Source of the DNA: CAZNXE01 sp964576465
Lineage (GTDB): Bacteria > Planctomycetota > Planctomycetia > Pirellulales > JAEUIK01
Reading direction: 5' to 3'
DNA length: 55,105 nucleotides
Assembly: GCA_964576465.1 (NCBI GenBank)
Contig: CAZNXE010000003.1
Coordinates: forward strand, 1 to 55,105
Shown here: piece by piece, positions 18,038-26,044 of the stretch
Position numbering within the stretch: the stretch's first letter is position 1
Layout: each line of letters starts with the position of its first letter
Made by a program: the position numbers and the translations under genes
The notes under the pieces: generated by a model
Database searches by the model: none
What the model was told of the DNA's origin: nothing
Seen by the model: only the letters and a program-made list of their open reading frames with translations

Positions 18038-19456
18038 TTGAAATGCCCAGCGGCTGCCGCAGTGACGATTCCCCTGACGACAATCACCAAGCCCAAGACT
18101 CCTTCAAGGTCCAAAGGCAGTTATGCCTTCGTGACGTTGGGCTGCCCCAAGAATCTCGTCGACAGCGAACGAATGTTGGGCTTGCTGGAATTAGACGGCT
18201 ATCAGCTAGTTCAGGAACCCGACGGGGCGGACTTCGTGGTCGTAAACACCTGCGGTTTCATCGAAACGGCGCGGGCCGAATCGTTCGAGACCATCGACGA
18301 AATGTTGGCCTTGAAGCGGAAGGGTCGGATTCGTGGGGTGATCGTTTCCGGTTGCCTTGCCGAGCGACAGCGAGAACAACTGCTCGAGTCACGCCCTGAG
18401 ATCGATCACTTGGTTGGCGTTTTCAGTCGAGAGCAAGTGACCAAGGTTGCCGATCGGTTGTTGGGTGGCCTGAGCGAACAGCGAAATGTGTTTCAGCCGG
18501 CCCCCATCGTGCCGCTTCCCGACCGAAACCGGATGCGGGTCACTCCCAAGCACTTCGCCTATCTGAAGATCTCGGAAGGTTGCGATCGATTGTGTACGTT
18601 TTGCGCGATTCCGAAAATGCGAGGAAAGCATGTCACCAAGCCGATGGAAGAAGTGGTGGCGGAATCCAACGAACTGGCCGCCGACGGGGTCCGCGAACTG
18701 ATTGTGGTTGCCCAAGATACGACCTATTACGGTATGGACCGCTACGGCGAACCACGACTTCAGGAATTGCTCGTGCAGCTAGAAAACGTCGAGGGGATTG
18801 ACTGGATCCGCTTGATGTATCTCTATCCGATGTACTTTTCGGATGAGCTAATCGATCATCTCGCGGCGAGTCAAAAGATCCTGCCATACTTGGATCTGCC
18901 GCTGCAACACATTAACGACGTGATGCTGCGTCGCATGTCGCGCCGCGTGACGCGCAAAGAGACTCAGCGGCTCATCGATCGTCTCCAAAGCACGATCGAT
19001 TCGTTGACCTTGCGGACAACGTTCATCGTTGGCTTTCCTGGCGAGACGGAGGAGCAGTTCGAGGAATTGATCGATTTCGTCAAGGAAACCAAGTTCGACC
19101 GCTTGGGGGTTTTTCCCTATTCCTACGAGCCTGACACTCCGGCAGCCCAATTGCCTGACCAGATTGATGAGGCGGTCAAGCAATCGCGCGTCGAGCGGTT
19201 GATGAAGGTTCAGCAGGAGATTGCTTTTGAGGCAGGGCAGCAGCAAATTGGCACGCAAGTTGAAGTCCTCATCGACCGGGCTGTCGACGAGCAGCCCAAT
19301 GCTTGGGTCGGCCGAACTGCGGCAGACGCGCCCGACATCGACTCCGAGGTTTACGTCACGGGCGATGATTTGAGCACCGGAAAGATGGTGCTTTGTGAAG
19401 TCGTCGGCACGCACGGGTACGACCTGATCGCCGCCGCGATCGGTGCTCCTCATTGA
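18038..19456 (+). CDS. rimO: Ribosomal protein S12 methylthiotransferase
   Basis: Radical-SAM enzyme that adds a methylthio group to Asp of ribosomal protein S12. N-terminal UPF0004 domain begins with FVTLGCPKNLVDSERMLG and VVVNTCGFIETARAES (cluster-binding Cys residues). The radical-SAM CxxxCxxC is in SEGCDRLCTFCAIPKMRG. A C-terminal TRAM domain spans about residues 400-470. GCPKN and GFI distinguish RimO from MiaB. No ATG fits the start: TTG 18038 or GTG 18062 are the only reasonable codons before the conserved region, and neither has a good ribosome-binding site. The stop lies 89 nt before the chosen pgsA start. Confidence 0.93.
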   Translation: MKCPAAAAVTIPLTTITKPKTPSRSKGSYAFVTLGCPKNLVDSERMLGLLELDGYQLVQEPDGADFVVVNTCGFIETARAESFETIDEMLALKRKGRIRGVIVSGCLAERQREQLLESRPEIDHLVGVFSREQVTKVADRLLGGLSEQRNVFQPAPIVPLPDRNRMRVTPKHFAYLKISEGCDRLCTFCAIPKMRGKHVTKPMEEVVAESNELAADGVRELIVVAQDTTYYGMDRYGEPRLQELLVQLENVEGIDWIRLMYLYPMYFSDELIDHLAASQKILPYLDLPLQHINDVMLRRMSRRVTRKETQRLIDRLQSTIDSLTLRTTFIVGFPGETEEQFEELIDFVKETKFDRLGVFPYSYEPDTPAAQLPDQIDEAVKQSRVERLMKVQQEIAFEAGQQQIGTQVEVLIDRAVDEQPNAWVGRTAADAPDIDSEVYVTGDDLSTGKMVLCEVVGTHGYDLIAAAIGAPH

Positions 19457-19545
19457 TTGCACGAGACCCAAGGACACCGCTCGTGATAGAATCTAGTCAA
19501 CGGAATCAGGATCAAGACTCGACTCTTTCGGCGACGGAAACCGGC

Positions 19546-20136
19546 ATGTCTGCCAGCACCAAAGAACCGATTTGGAACACGGTTTTTAATCTACCCAACC
19601 AGTTGACTGTCTCGCGGCTGTTCCTGTCGATCGTACTGTTCGTATTCCTTAGTCTACAGTGGTATCAGACCAGTCTGGTGCTGTTTGTCGTGGCTGCTTC
19701 GACCGATTGGCTCGATGGTTATCTGGCCCGAAAGTATGGACAGGTGACCGTGTTGGGGCGCATTCTGGACCCCTTCGTCGACAAGGTAATCGTCTGCGGT
19801 ACGTACATAATATTAGTGAGCGAACCAGAGTCAGAGATTCACGCTTGGATGGCGGTGGTGATCGTTGGGCGGGAACTGCTGATTACGGCACTACGAGGCT
19901 TCTTGGAACAGCAGGGCGCTGATTTCTCGGCAAGTATGTCGGGGAAGCTGAAGATGGTGTTCCAGTGTATTGCTGCCGGCGTGAGCCTTTTCTATCTCTC
20001 CCAACTTCCCGCGGATGGTGCTCCCGCCGCTTGGCTTTACTGGCTGCTGATCGTCTCGGTTTACACTGCGGTCGCACTAACGGTCATCTCCGGCGTTGCG
20101 TATATTCGCGAGGCAATCGCAATCTTGGACGCCTGA
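19546..20136 (+). CDS. pgsA: CDP-diacylglycerol--glycerol-3-phosphate 3-phosphatidyltransferase
   Basis: 196-residue integral membrane enzyme of phosphatidylglycerol synthesis. The CDP-alcohol phosphotransferase signature D-x2-D-G-x2-A-R-x8-G-x3-D-x3-D is complete (DWLDGYLARK, then GRILDPFVDK). PNQLTVSRLFL at the N-terminus is the typical PgsA opening, followed by several TM helices. ATG 19546 is chosen; an in-frame TTG at 19453 overlapping the rimO stop would add 31 polar residues without family similarity. It probably shares a transcript with rimO, a neighbourhood also seen in other bacteria. Confidence 0.92.
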   Translation: MSASTKEPIWNTVFNLPNQLTVSRLFLSIVLFVFLSLQWYQTSLVLFVVAASTDWLDGYLARKYGQVTVLGRILDPFVDKVIVCGTYIILVSEPESEIHAWMAVVIVGRELLITALRGFLEQQGADFSASMSGKLKMVFQCIAAGVSLFYLSQLPADGAPAAWLYWLLIVSVYTAVALTVISGVAYIREAIAILDA

Positions 20137-20199
20137 ACATTCGGCCACTGCATGCCTGTCGCGCGCTAGCGTTGGTCCCGGCGGTCCACACACTCTTTC

Positions 20200-21288
20200 T
20201 TGCTGGGGACGGCATTGTTCGGCGAAACGTCAACGCTCCTCTGGATTGCAGCTTTGTCGGCGTCGGCGCTCGCATGGCTGGCCATTGCACGACGCAAGTT
20301 CAGTAGGCAGCCGATCGTTCCTCATGCGGCAAGACGAGTTGTCCCCTGGCGTGGCGCCGGCGTTCTCGTGGCGCTTGTTTGTTGGCTTTTCATCAGGGCA
20401 ACAGGCGCTGGAATCTTTCTGCAGGTTAATCCGCCACACCATTCCGCGGAGCAAGAAGAAGCGATTGAACTGCCCGATGACCGACCATCGCCCGAGGGTC
20501 AGGCAGCCATCGAAGAGCAGGCAGCATCGTCAAGCCCCGAAGTTAGCACGGGACAGATTCTGGTAGACGCCTTGTGTAGCTTGGTTGCCGTGTTGGCAGT
20601 GTGTGTGTTGATGCAACTGGCTGTCGCGTCGTCGTGGGATGACTTCGGCTTGCAATTCGATTTTGCATGGCCCGATGTGCGAATCGGCATGCTCGCCGGG
20701 GTGGCATTGATTCCTGGTCTCTTGCTGCTGCAAATGTGGCTCACCCAGTGGTTTCCGTCGAAGCACACGATTGTCGAGCTTTTCGAGCAGAAGTCGGACA
20801 CGTATACCATGGCAGCTATGTTCCTCTCCGCCGTGGTCGTCGCACCGGTTGCCGAAGAGTTTTTCATTCGGGCAATTCTACAGGGTTGGCTGGAGAAGGT
20901 ATCGCACGAATATCAAGCGGCATGGCAACAGGGCAACAGCGCAACTCCGTCGCACGAATCTCTTCGGCAGCCGCGGACCGAAGAAATGGCGACTCAGGCA
21001 GAAGAGCCAGAGGAGGGCTTCAATACAGATCAGCCCCTTGAACTGTCGCCCAATCCCGCGGATGAGGCTGAACCGCTACGAGGCTGGTTCGCCATCTTGC
21101 CGGTGCTTTTCTCGTCGGTCTGCTTTGCCGCCATGCATTTCGGATACGGTCCCGACCCGATTCCAATTTTTCTGTTTGCGCTTGTTTTGGGATATCTCTA
21201 TCAACGCACGCATCGGCTACTACCGTCGATCACGTTGCACGCCCTACTCAACGCGACGAGTCTCGCCCTGTTGTGGTTGAGCTTTTAG
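20200..21288 (+). CDS. CPBP-family intramembrane metalloprotease
   Basis: 362 residues, multi-pass membrane protein of the CAAX-protease/bacteriocin-processing (Abi, CPBP) family. Motif 1 APVAEEFFIRAILQGWL (EExxxR), motif 2 CFAAMHFGYG (FxxxH) and motif 3 HALLNATS (HxxxN) give the metal-binding site. Between motifs 1 and 2 lies a polar, Glu-rich insertion of about 60 residues (roughly 233-295) not seen in compact members. A second polar loop precedes TM 3. No ATG is available near the N-terminus; the TTG at 20200 follows an in-frame stop and is the likely start. Substrate unknown. Confidence 0.82.
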   Translation: MLGTALFGETSTLLWIAALSASALAWLAIARRKFSRQPIVPHAARRVVPWRGAGVLVALVCWLFIRATGAGIFLQVNPPHHSAEQEEAIELPDDRPSPEGQAAIEEQAASSSPEVSTGQILVDALCSLVAVLAVCVLMQLAVASSWDDFGLQFDFAWPDVRIGMLAGVALIPGLLLLQMWLTQWFPSKHTIVELFEQKSDTYTMAAMFLSAVVVAPVAEEFFIRAILQGWLEKVSHEYQAAWQQGNSATPSHESLRQPRTEEMATQAEEPEEGFNTDQPLELSPNPADEAEPLRGWFAILPVLFSSVCFAAMHFGYGPDPIPIFLFALVLGYLYQRTHRLLPSITLHALLNATSLALLWLSF

Positions 21289-21318
21289 CCACCGCTGGCT
21301 GTCGCGCGGCATGGGTCT

Positions 21319-21324
21319 TATAAT
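21319..21324 (+). promoter_or_regulatory. Putative -10 element of the Gfo/Idh/MocA gene
   Basis: Perfect TATAAT 44 nt upstream of the ATG at 21368. No recognisable -35 at 16-18 nt. It lies after the CPBP gene stop, in a short intergenic gap. Confidence 0.5.
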
Positions 21325-21367
21325 CCGCCTTCTTCAGATGAACTCCACGAGCGAAGGACATAGCAAC

Positions 21368-22486
21368 ATGGCACATGGTTTTGGGTTGGTTGGTTGCGGG
21401 ATGATTGCCAATTTTCATGCACGCGCGATCGCCGACATTCGCGGAGCGAAACTGATCGGCTGTTTCGATACCTTTCCCGCGGCCGCTGATCGGCTGGCCG
21501 AGAAATGCGGCTGCCAGCCCTATCACGACCTGGGTGACATGCTGGCCAACCCAAAGATTGACGTGGTTGTGATTGGTACGCCCAGCGGCGCCCATCTGGA
21601 ACCGGCAATCGCTGCCGCGAAAGCTGGCAAACACGTCATCGTCGAGAAGCCCTTGGAGATCACGCTGAAGCGTTGCGATCGGATTATCGAGGCGTGCAAG
21701 AAGGCCCGAGTGCGATTGGCCACCATCTTCCCTTCTCGATTTCATGGGTCGAGCATCGAGCTTAAACGAGCGGTGGATGAGAAGCGATTTGGTGCGTTGA
21801 CCATGGGCGATGCTTACGTGAAATGGTTTCGTCCACAGTCGTACTACGACAGCGGTGCTTGGCGTGGAACGTGGAAACTCGACGGCGGCGGTGCGCTGAT
21901 GAATCAGGCGATTCACAGCGTCGACTTGTTGGCATGGCTAATGGGTCCGGTGGTCGAAATCTCCGCCCACTTTGGGATGCTGGCGCATCAACGTATCGAA
22001 GTAGAAGACACCGTCGTGGCGTCGCTGCGATTTGCCAACGGCGCTTTGGGCGTGATCGAAGCAACCACGGCGGCCTATCCCGGCTATCTGAAGCGCATCG
22101 AATTGCATGGCTCAGAAGGCTCTGCCGCGTTGGAAGAGGAAGACATTGTCCGCTGGGATTTCGCCAAGAAAAGCCGTCGCGATGCGGCCATTCGACGCAA
22201 AATGAGCCAAAGTGTGAGCACCGGCGGTGGGGCGAGCGACCCGAGCGCCATCGGACATCATGGTCACACCGAGTTATTTCGCGACACGCTTGCAGCGATC
22301 GACGCCAGAAAAATACCATCGGTCGACGGTCTCCAGGGGCGCCGCAGCGTCGAGATTATTTTGGGGATTTACAAGGCCGCCGAAACCGGGCGAACCGTGC
22401 ATCTGCCGCTGGCGCGCGATCCGGTTCTCAAAGCTCGCCGTGAAGGCGTGAAAAAGGGAACATCGACTCCCAAGAAACGTCGCTAA
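21368..22486 (+). CDS. Gfo/Idh/MocA-family NAD(P)-dependent oxidoreductase
   Basis: 372 residues. The Rossmann domain opens with GFGLVGCGMIANFHARAI, and EKPLEITLKRCD is the conserved EKP catalytic-Lys segment of the family. The C-terminal alpha/beta domain contains GGGALMNQAIHSVDLLAWLMGP with the usual His/Asp region. Members oxidise or reduce sugars, inositols and related polyols; the substrate is not predictable here. ATG 21368 is chosen because GAAGGA lies upstream and the Rossmann fold starts immediately after. Planctomycetes carry many paralogues, often in carbohydrate catabolism. Confidence 0.9.
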   Translation: MAHGFGLVGCGMIANFHARAIADIRGAKLIGCFDTFPAAADRLAEKCGCQPYHDLGDMLANPKIDVVVIGTPSGAHLEPAIAAAKAGKHVIVEKPLEITLKRCDRIIEACKKARVRLATIFPSRFHGSSIELKRAVDEKRFGALTMGDAYVKWFRPQSYYDSGAWRGTWKLDGGGALMNQAIHSVDLLAWLMGPVVEISAHFGMLAHQRIEVEDTVVASLRFANGALGVIEATTAAYPGYLKRIELHGSEGSAALEEEDIVRWDFAKKSRRDAAIRRKMSQSVSTGGGASDPSAIGHHGHTELFRDTLAAIDARKIPSVDGLQGRRSVEIILGIYKAAETGRTVHLPLARDPVLKARREGVKKGTSTPKKRR

Positions 22487-22490
22487 TCCT

Positions 22491-22509
22491 GGATTTCTTC
22501 TCGAAATCC
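22491..22509. terminator. Stem-loop after the oxidoreductase gene
   Basis: Perfect 7-bp stem GGATTTC/GAAATCC with a 5-nt loop, starting 5 nt after the TAA. No U-tract follows, so it may be a transcript-end or stability hairpin rather than a classical intrinsic terminator. Confidence 0.4.
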
Positions 22510-22666
22510 GCCGACACAAACCGCTCTTTTCTCAAGCGGCCATTCCTGCCAGAATTCCGTGCCAGCGGTACGCCAGAAGCTGTTTCAGCTTTAGCGCGGC
22601 ATCTCTTGTTTTCAGTTCGCCTTGCAGCCCGCGGGCATAGCACATCGGCAGGGAGGCATTTACGTC

Positions 22667-23584
22667 GTGCGAATTCAGGTCTGCGTTCAATATTTGGCCT
22701 ACGTTGCGGTGCGCCTGTTCATTTGCGTACTGCAAGCGATCCCCATCGATACGTGTCACACGCTGACCCGGGGTCTGGCGTGGCTCTTTGGCGACGTCAT
22801 CGGTGTGCGTCGTAAGGTTGTGCTCGAAAATCTTCGTCAAGCGTTTCCCGAACTGACCGAAGGCCAGCGGCGACAGTTGGCTCGACAGATGTGGCAGCAC
22901 TTGTTGCTGTTCATCGTCGAGTTGGCGCACGCTCCGCGAAAGATCCACGACACCAACTGGCGAAACTACGTATCGCTGATAGACGCCAACAAGTTGCTTG
23001 AGACATTGCTTGCCGACCGTCCGGTGACGATCGTCTCAGGGCACTTTGGCAACTTCGAGTTGGCGGGCTACATCATGGGGGTGCTGGGATTTCCCACGCA
23101 CACTGTGGCGAGGAAGCTCGATAACCCTTTCTTGGATCGCTTCATCAACCGGTTTCGAGGGGCAACAGGGCAATACATGATCCCGAAGAAGGGCGGTTTC
23201 GACCAGATTGTCGAAGTCATGAGCAACAAGGGAAACATGACATTCTTGGCCGACCAACATGCCGGCGAAAAAGGGTGCTGGGTCGACTTCTTTGGACGTG
23301 AGGCCTCAACCCACAAGGCAATTGCCCTGTTGGCTTTTCAGCACGATTCGCCCGTCGCGGTGGGGTATGCCGTCCGAATCGGTCGACCGTTGCAATATGC
23401 ATTACGGTGCGAGGGCATCGCCGAGCCGAGCGAATACGCCGGCGTGAAAGAACTCACCGCCTGGTATACGAATCGCATCGAGGACGCGATCCGCCGCGCG
23501 CCCGACCAATATTGGTGGTTGCACCGCCGCTGGAAAGAGCGCCGCAAGCGACGAGTCGCCCCTGCACAAAAGCAAGCCGCATGA
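22667..23584 (+). CDS. LpxL/HtrB-like lysophospholipid acyltransferase
   Basis: About 305 residues. The family catalytic H-x4-E is in VSGHFGNFELAGY. Later motifs FLADQHAG and QYWWLHRRWKERR match the lipid A late-acyltransferase family. An N-terminal hydrophobic segment anchors it to the inner membrane. GTG 22667 is chosen because GGGAGG (22651-22656) is 10 nt upstream; an earlier TTG at 22622 has no such site. It likely acylates a lipid A precursor or another lipid; planctomycetes are LPS-positive in part, so either is possible. Confidence 0.87.
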   Translation: MRIQVCVQYLAYVAVRLFICVLQAIPIDTCHTLTRGLAWLFGDVIGVRRKVVLENLRQAFPELTEGQRRQLARQMWQHLLLFIVELAHAPRKIHDTNWRNYVSLIDANKLLETLLADRPVTIVSGHFGNFELAGYIMGVLGFPTHTVARKLDNPFLDRFINRFRGATGQYMIPKKGGFDQIVEVMSNKGNMTFLADQHAGEKGCWVDFFGREASTHKAIALLAFQHDSPVAVGYAVRIGRPLQYALRCEGIAEPSEYAGVKELTAWYTNRIEDAIRRAPDQYWWLHRRWKERRKRRVAPAQKQAA

Positions 23585-23671
23585 CTGTCGGTGACGCCAA
23601 ACCGTGCGTTATGGGATTCCTCTCTTTTCGGTTGTGAATTGTGCCGCCTTTCGCGTTCGCCGTCGCAGTCC

Positions 23672-23677
23672 TATAAT
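23672..23677 (+). promoter_or_regulatory. Putative -10 element of the Rieske gene
   Basis: Perfect TATAAT in the gap after the acyltransferase gene. A transcript would start about 23684 and include the AGGGAG at 23698-23703 before the TTG at 23714. Confidence 0.5.
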
Positions 23678-23713
23678 CGCGCTGGTTTCGTGATCGCAGG
23701 GAGAAACTGGACG

Positions 23714-24025
23714 TTGCCAAATTGGGTGGATGTTGCTGATCTCGACGATTGCTCCACCGGAGCATGTATCGAACGTGTCGTGGGCGACCGCATCGTGGCC
23801 CTGTTTAACGTCGACGGTACGATTCACGCGCTGGACGGGGTTTGCCCGCATCAAGGCGGACCCTTGGGGCAAGGTCTCCTCTCTGGTTCCGTGGTAACTT
23901 GCCCATGGCACGGTTGGCAGTTCGATGTTGGCGACGGTCAGCATCAATTCAACCCCACCATCCAGCAACCATCGTTTCCAGTGAGAGTTGTCGGCACTAC
24001 GATTCAAGTCGATCTTGACGGATAG
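23714..24025 (+). CDS. Rieske [2Fe-2S] ferredoxin-like protein
   Basis: About 103 residues, a single Rieske domain. The two cluster-binding motifs are CPHQGGPLGQG (C-x-H) and CPWHGWQFDV (C-x2-H), separated by 17 residues. Such small proteins act as electron carriers, for example for ring-hydroxylating or nitrite-reductase-type systems (NirD-like). No partner reductase or oxygenase is adjacent. TTG 23714 (PNWVDVADLDD) is preferred, placed after an AGGGAG 10 nt upstream; GTG 23690 is an alternative but would leave little room after the -10 at 23672. Confidence 0.85.
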   Translation: MPNWVDVADLDDCSTGACIERVVGDRIVALFNVDGTIHALDGVCPHQGGPLGQGLLSGSVVTCPWHGWQFDVGDGQHQFNPTIQQPSFPVRVVGTTIQVDLDG

Positions 24026-24044
24026 CCGCATGCAGCCAGGGTTT

Positions 24045-24170
24045 TAGGCGTGCGGCAGATAAGAACGTACCAATCACAACCCGACGCGTAAGCGAGGGAA
24101 TGCAGTGTATTACCGGTTGGTCCCTCGCTCACGCGTCCCCTTGGTATATTCTCATTCGCCGCTCGCCTTA
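24045..24170. repeat. ~125-bp palindromic intergenic element, copy 1
   Basis: An imperfect palindrome whose outer ends are near-inverted copies (TAGGCGTGCGGC... against TAAGGCGAGCGGC on the other strand). It contains an inner inverted pair based on GACGCGTAAGCGAGGGA and TCCCTCGCTCACGCGTC. It is related along its whole length to 36585-36709 and 44036-44163. Copies 1 and 3 have the same central orientation; copy 2 is inverted. It codes for nothing plausible and could fold as a cruciform or RNA hairpin. Confidence 0.85.
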
Positions 24171-24260
24171 ATGATCAACAATTGCGTTGTCAGAAACCGT
24201 GCGGTCTTGTAGGAAAGAGGGTTCCGGCGTCTTGCGGTCTATCTTGGACAAACACCCATT

Positions 24261-25220
24261 GTGATTCACTACCGCACGTTTCGTAACAGCGATCCTCCCG
24301 GACTGGTCAAAATCTGGCAGGCAAGGGCCGTCGAACGTGGGCTGACGCAGCCCATCTCGGTGCAGGTGCTTGAAGAACTCGTTTTCGCGAAGCCCTATTT
24401 CGATAATCGGGGCTTAATCCTTGCCATCGACGATGAGACTCCCGTGGGGTTCGTGCATGCCGGCTTTGGGCCGACGGACGATGAGCAGCGCATTGAACAC
24501 AAGTTTGGCGTGACCTGCATGTTGATGGTCCGGCACGACTACCGGCGGTTGGGCATCGGGCGTGAGCTGATCGCTCGGAGCGAGCAATTCTTGCGAGATC
24601 AGGGCGCGAAGGTGCTCTACGGAGGTGGCATTCGTCCGTTGAATCCTTACTATCTCGGGCTGTACGGCGGCAGCGAATTGCCGGGCGTTTTAGACTCCGA
24701 TCAGGCGGCACAACAAATCTATCGCGCTTGTGGCTACCGAGAGATCGACCACACGCGCATCTTCCAACGTGATTTGGCCGGCTTTCGTCCGCCGGTCGAC
24801 CGACACCAGATGCAGATTCGGCGACGTATGACCGTGGAGATTACGGAGGATCCTCCCGCAAGAACTTGGTGGGAGGCCTGCACGTTTGGCGGCTTCGAGC
24901 GAACCCGATTCGAACTGGTCGAGAAGTCATCGCGGCAGACCGCTGCCAGCGCGATCTTCTGGCGAATTGAGCCGCTGGGAACCAGTTGGGGTGTTCAAGC
25001 GGCCGGGCTGATCGATCTCGAAGTCCAGGACGATCATCGCCAAAAGGGAGTCGCCACGGCGCTGGTGAGCGAAGCCATGAAACATTTGGGGCAATCGGGC
25101 TTTCACCGCGTGGAAGTACAGACGATGCAGGCCAATACCGCGGCGCTGCGGCTGTACAAAAAGCTCGAATTCCAAGAGGTCGATGGCGGAGCTGTCTTCC
25201 GCAAAGACAAAGAAGAATAG
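24261..25220 (+). CDS. Tandem-GNAT acetyltransferase
   Basis: 319 residues containing two GNAT domains, a plan shared with mycothiol synthase. Domain 1 (about 1-165) has the acetyl-CoA loop MVRHDYRRLGIGRELI followed by a long GGGIRPLNPYYLGLYGG segment. Domain 2 (about 190-319) has LEVQDDHRQKGVATALVSEAM and ANTAALRLYKKLEF. The GTG start at 24261 leads directly into the first GNAT strand. Mycothiol synthesis is not expected in this phylum and no thiol genes are adjacent, so the acceptor is unknown. It converges with the lipoprotein gene, separated by 8 nt. Confidence 0.85.
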   Translation: MIHYRTFRNSDPPGLVKIWQARAVERGLTQPISVQVLEELVFAKPYFDNRGLILAIDDETPVGFVHAGFGPTDDEQRIEHKFGVTCMLMVRHDYRRLGIGRELIARSEQFLRDQGAKVLYGGGIRPLNPYYLGLYGGSELPGVLDSDQAAQQIYRACGYREIDHTRIFQRDLAGFRPPVDRHQMQIRRRMTVEITEDPPARTWWEACTFGGFERTRFELVEKSSRQTAASAIFWRIEPLGTSWGVQAAGLIDLEVQDDHRQKGVATALVSEAMKHLGQSGFHRVEVQTMQANTAALRLYKKLEFQEVDGGAVFRKDKEE

Positions 25221-25228
25221 CGTTTCAG

Positions 25229-26044
25229 CTAATGGTCCAAGCCGCGGATGTATTCGACCAGGAGTTGTTCGGGCTGGCTATGGAGACGTCGGAGCGTAAG
25301 CGAGAGAGGCTCCACGGCACCATCGGTGTGAAGACGCTGCATGTAAGCCTGTAGTAGCTCTCGCCGACGTGGATCGGTTTGCAACATGAAGTGGACCCAC
25401 GCCCAGGCTTCGGCGTATTCGATCTGCGACATCTGGTTGATGTCGGTCATTTGTTCAAGCCTCCGCAAGTCGGGCCTCCAGTTGTTGTCGGCCATTCTAG
25501 AGATCAACTCCGCGACATGTGGCTTGTTCAACCCTCCCTGTCCGCGAGGAACTTCAAAAAACTCGGCCAGCCCCTCGTCGATCCACAAGGGAATCTGAGG
25601 CACCACGGCGTGCAGGTATCCATGCGCAACTTCGTGACGCAAATCTTCGGCCACGCGATCGCCCCACTGTGCATAGACGGCCAATTGCGTGTCAGTCTCG
25701 ACGAACAGTGCCCTGCGGTTTGGAAAATCGGGAAACGTTCGTGAGACGAAGGCATCGAATTCTTCCGGCGACTCGAACAAGAAAATATGAATTTGCTCGT
25801 CCGAGGTTGGCAGTGCCAGTGTTTGCGCAAGATCGTCGCGTTGGCGAACCAAATCTTGAAGAAGACGATGGCTTGGCGGCGGTCGGGCATCGCTGTGGAT
25901 GACCAACTGGTCTATCACCAGCGCGTCATCAATCGGCGCGAATGTCTTACGGTGCCATGGCTGCGCGCAACCAAGAACCATCATCAAGCAGATCATCGAT
26001 AGCGAGAGCCGAGAAACCCGAAGATTGTTCGCCATGCGCATCAT
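25229..26044 (-). CDS. Lipoprotein with gluzincin-type HExxH peptidase motif
   Basis: 271 residues. A type II signal peptide with lipobox MVLGC near residue 25 predicts a membrane-anchored lipoprotein. The catalytic pattern LRHEVAHGYLHAVVPQIP followed by WIDEGLAEFFE (HExxH and a downstream Glu) is that of gluzincin peptidases, and the protein resembles DUF1570-like planctomycete proteins. The start at 26044 overlaps the glycosyltransferase stop as ATGA, so the two genes are translationally coupled. Substrate unknown; an envelope or matrix protein is possible given the lipid anchor. Confidence 0.75.
   Translation of the reverse strand: MMRMANNLRVSRLSLSMICLMMVLGCAQPWHRKTFAPIDDALVIDQLVIHSDARPPPSHRLLQDLVRQRDDLAQTLALPTSDEQIHIFLFESPEEFDAFVSRTFPDFPNRRALFVETDTQLAVYAQWGDRVAEDLRHEVAHGYLHAVVPQIPLWIDEGLAEFFEVPRGQGGLNKPHVAELISRMADNNWRPDLRRLEQMTDINQMSQIEYAEAWAWVHFMLQTDPRRRELLQAYMQRLHTDGAVEPLSLTLRRLHSQPEQLLVEYIRGLDH

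Noticed and set aside
24261..25220. Mycothiol synthase (MshD)
   Set aside because: Tandem GNAT layout alone is not specific, and no mycothiol genes are nearby; the phylum is not known for mycothiol.
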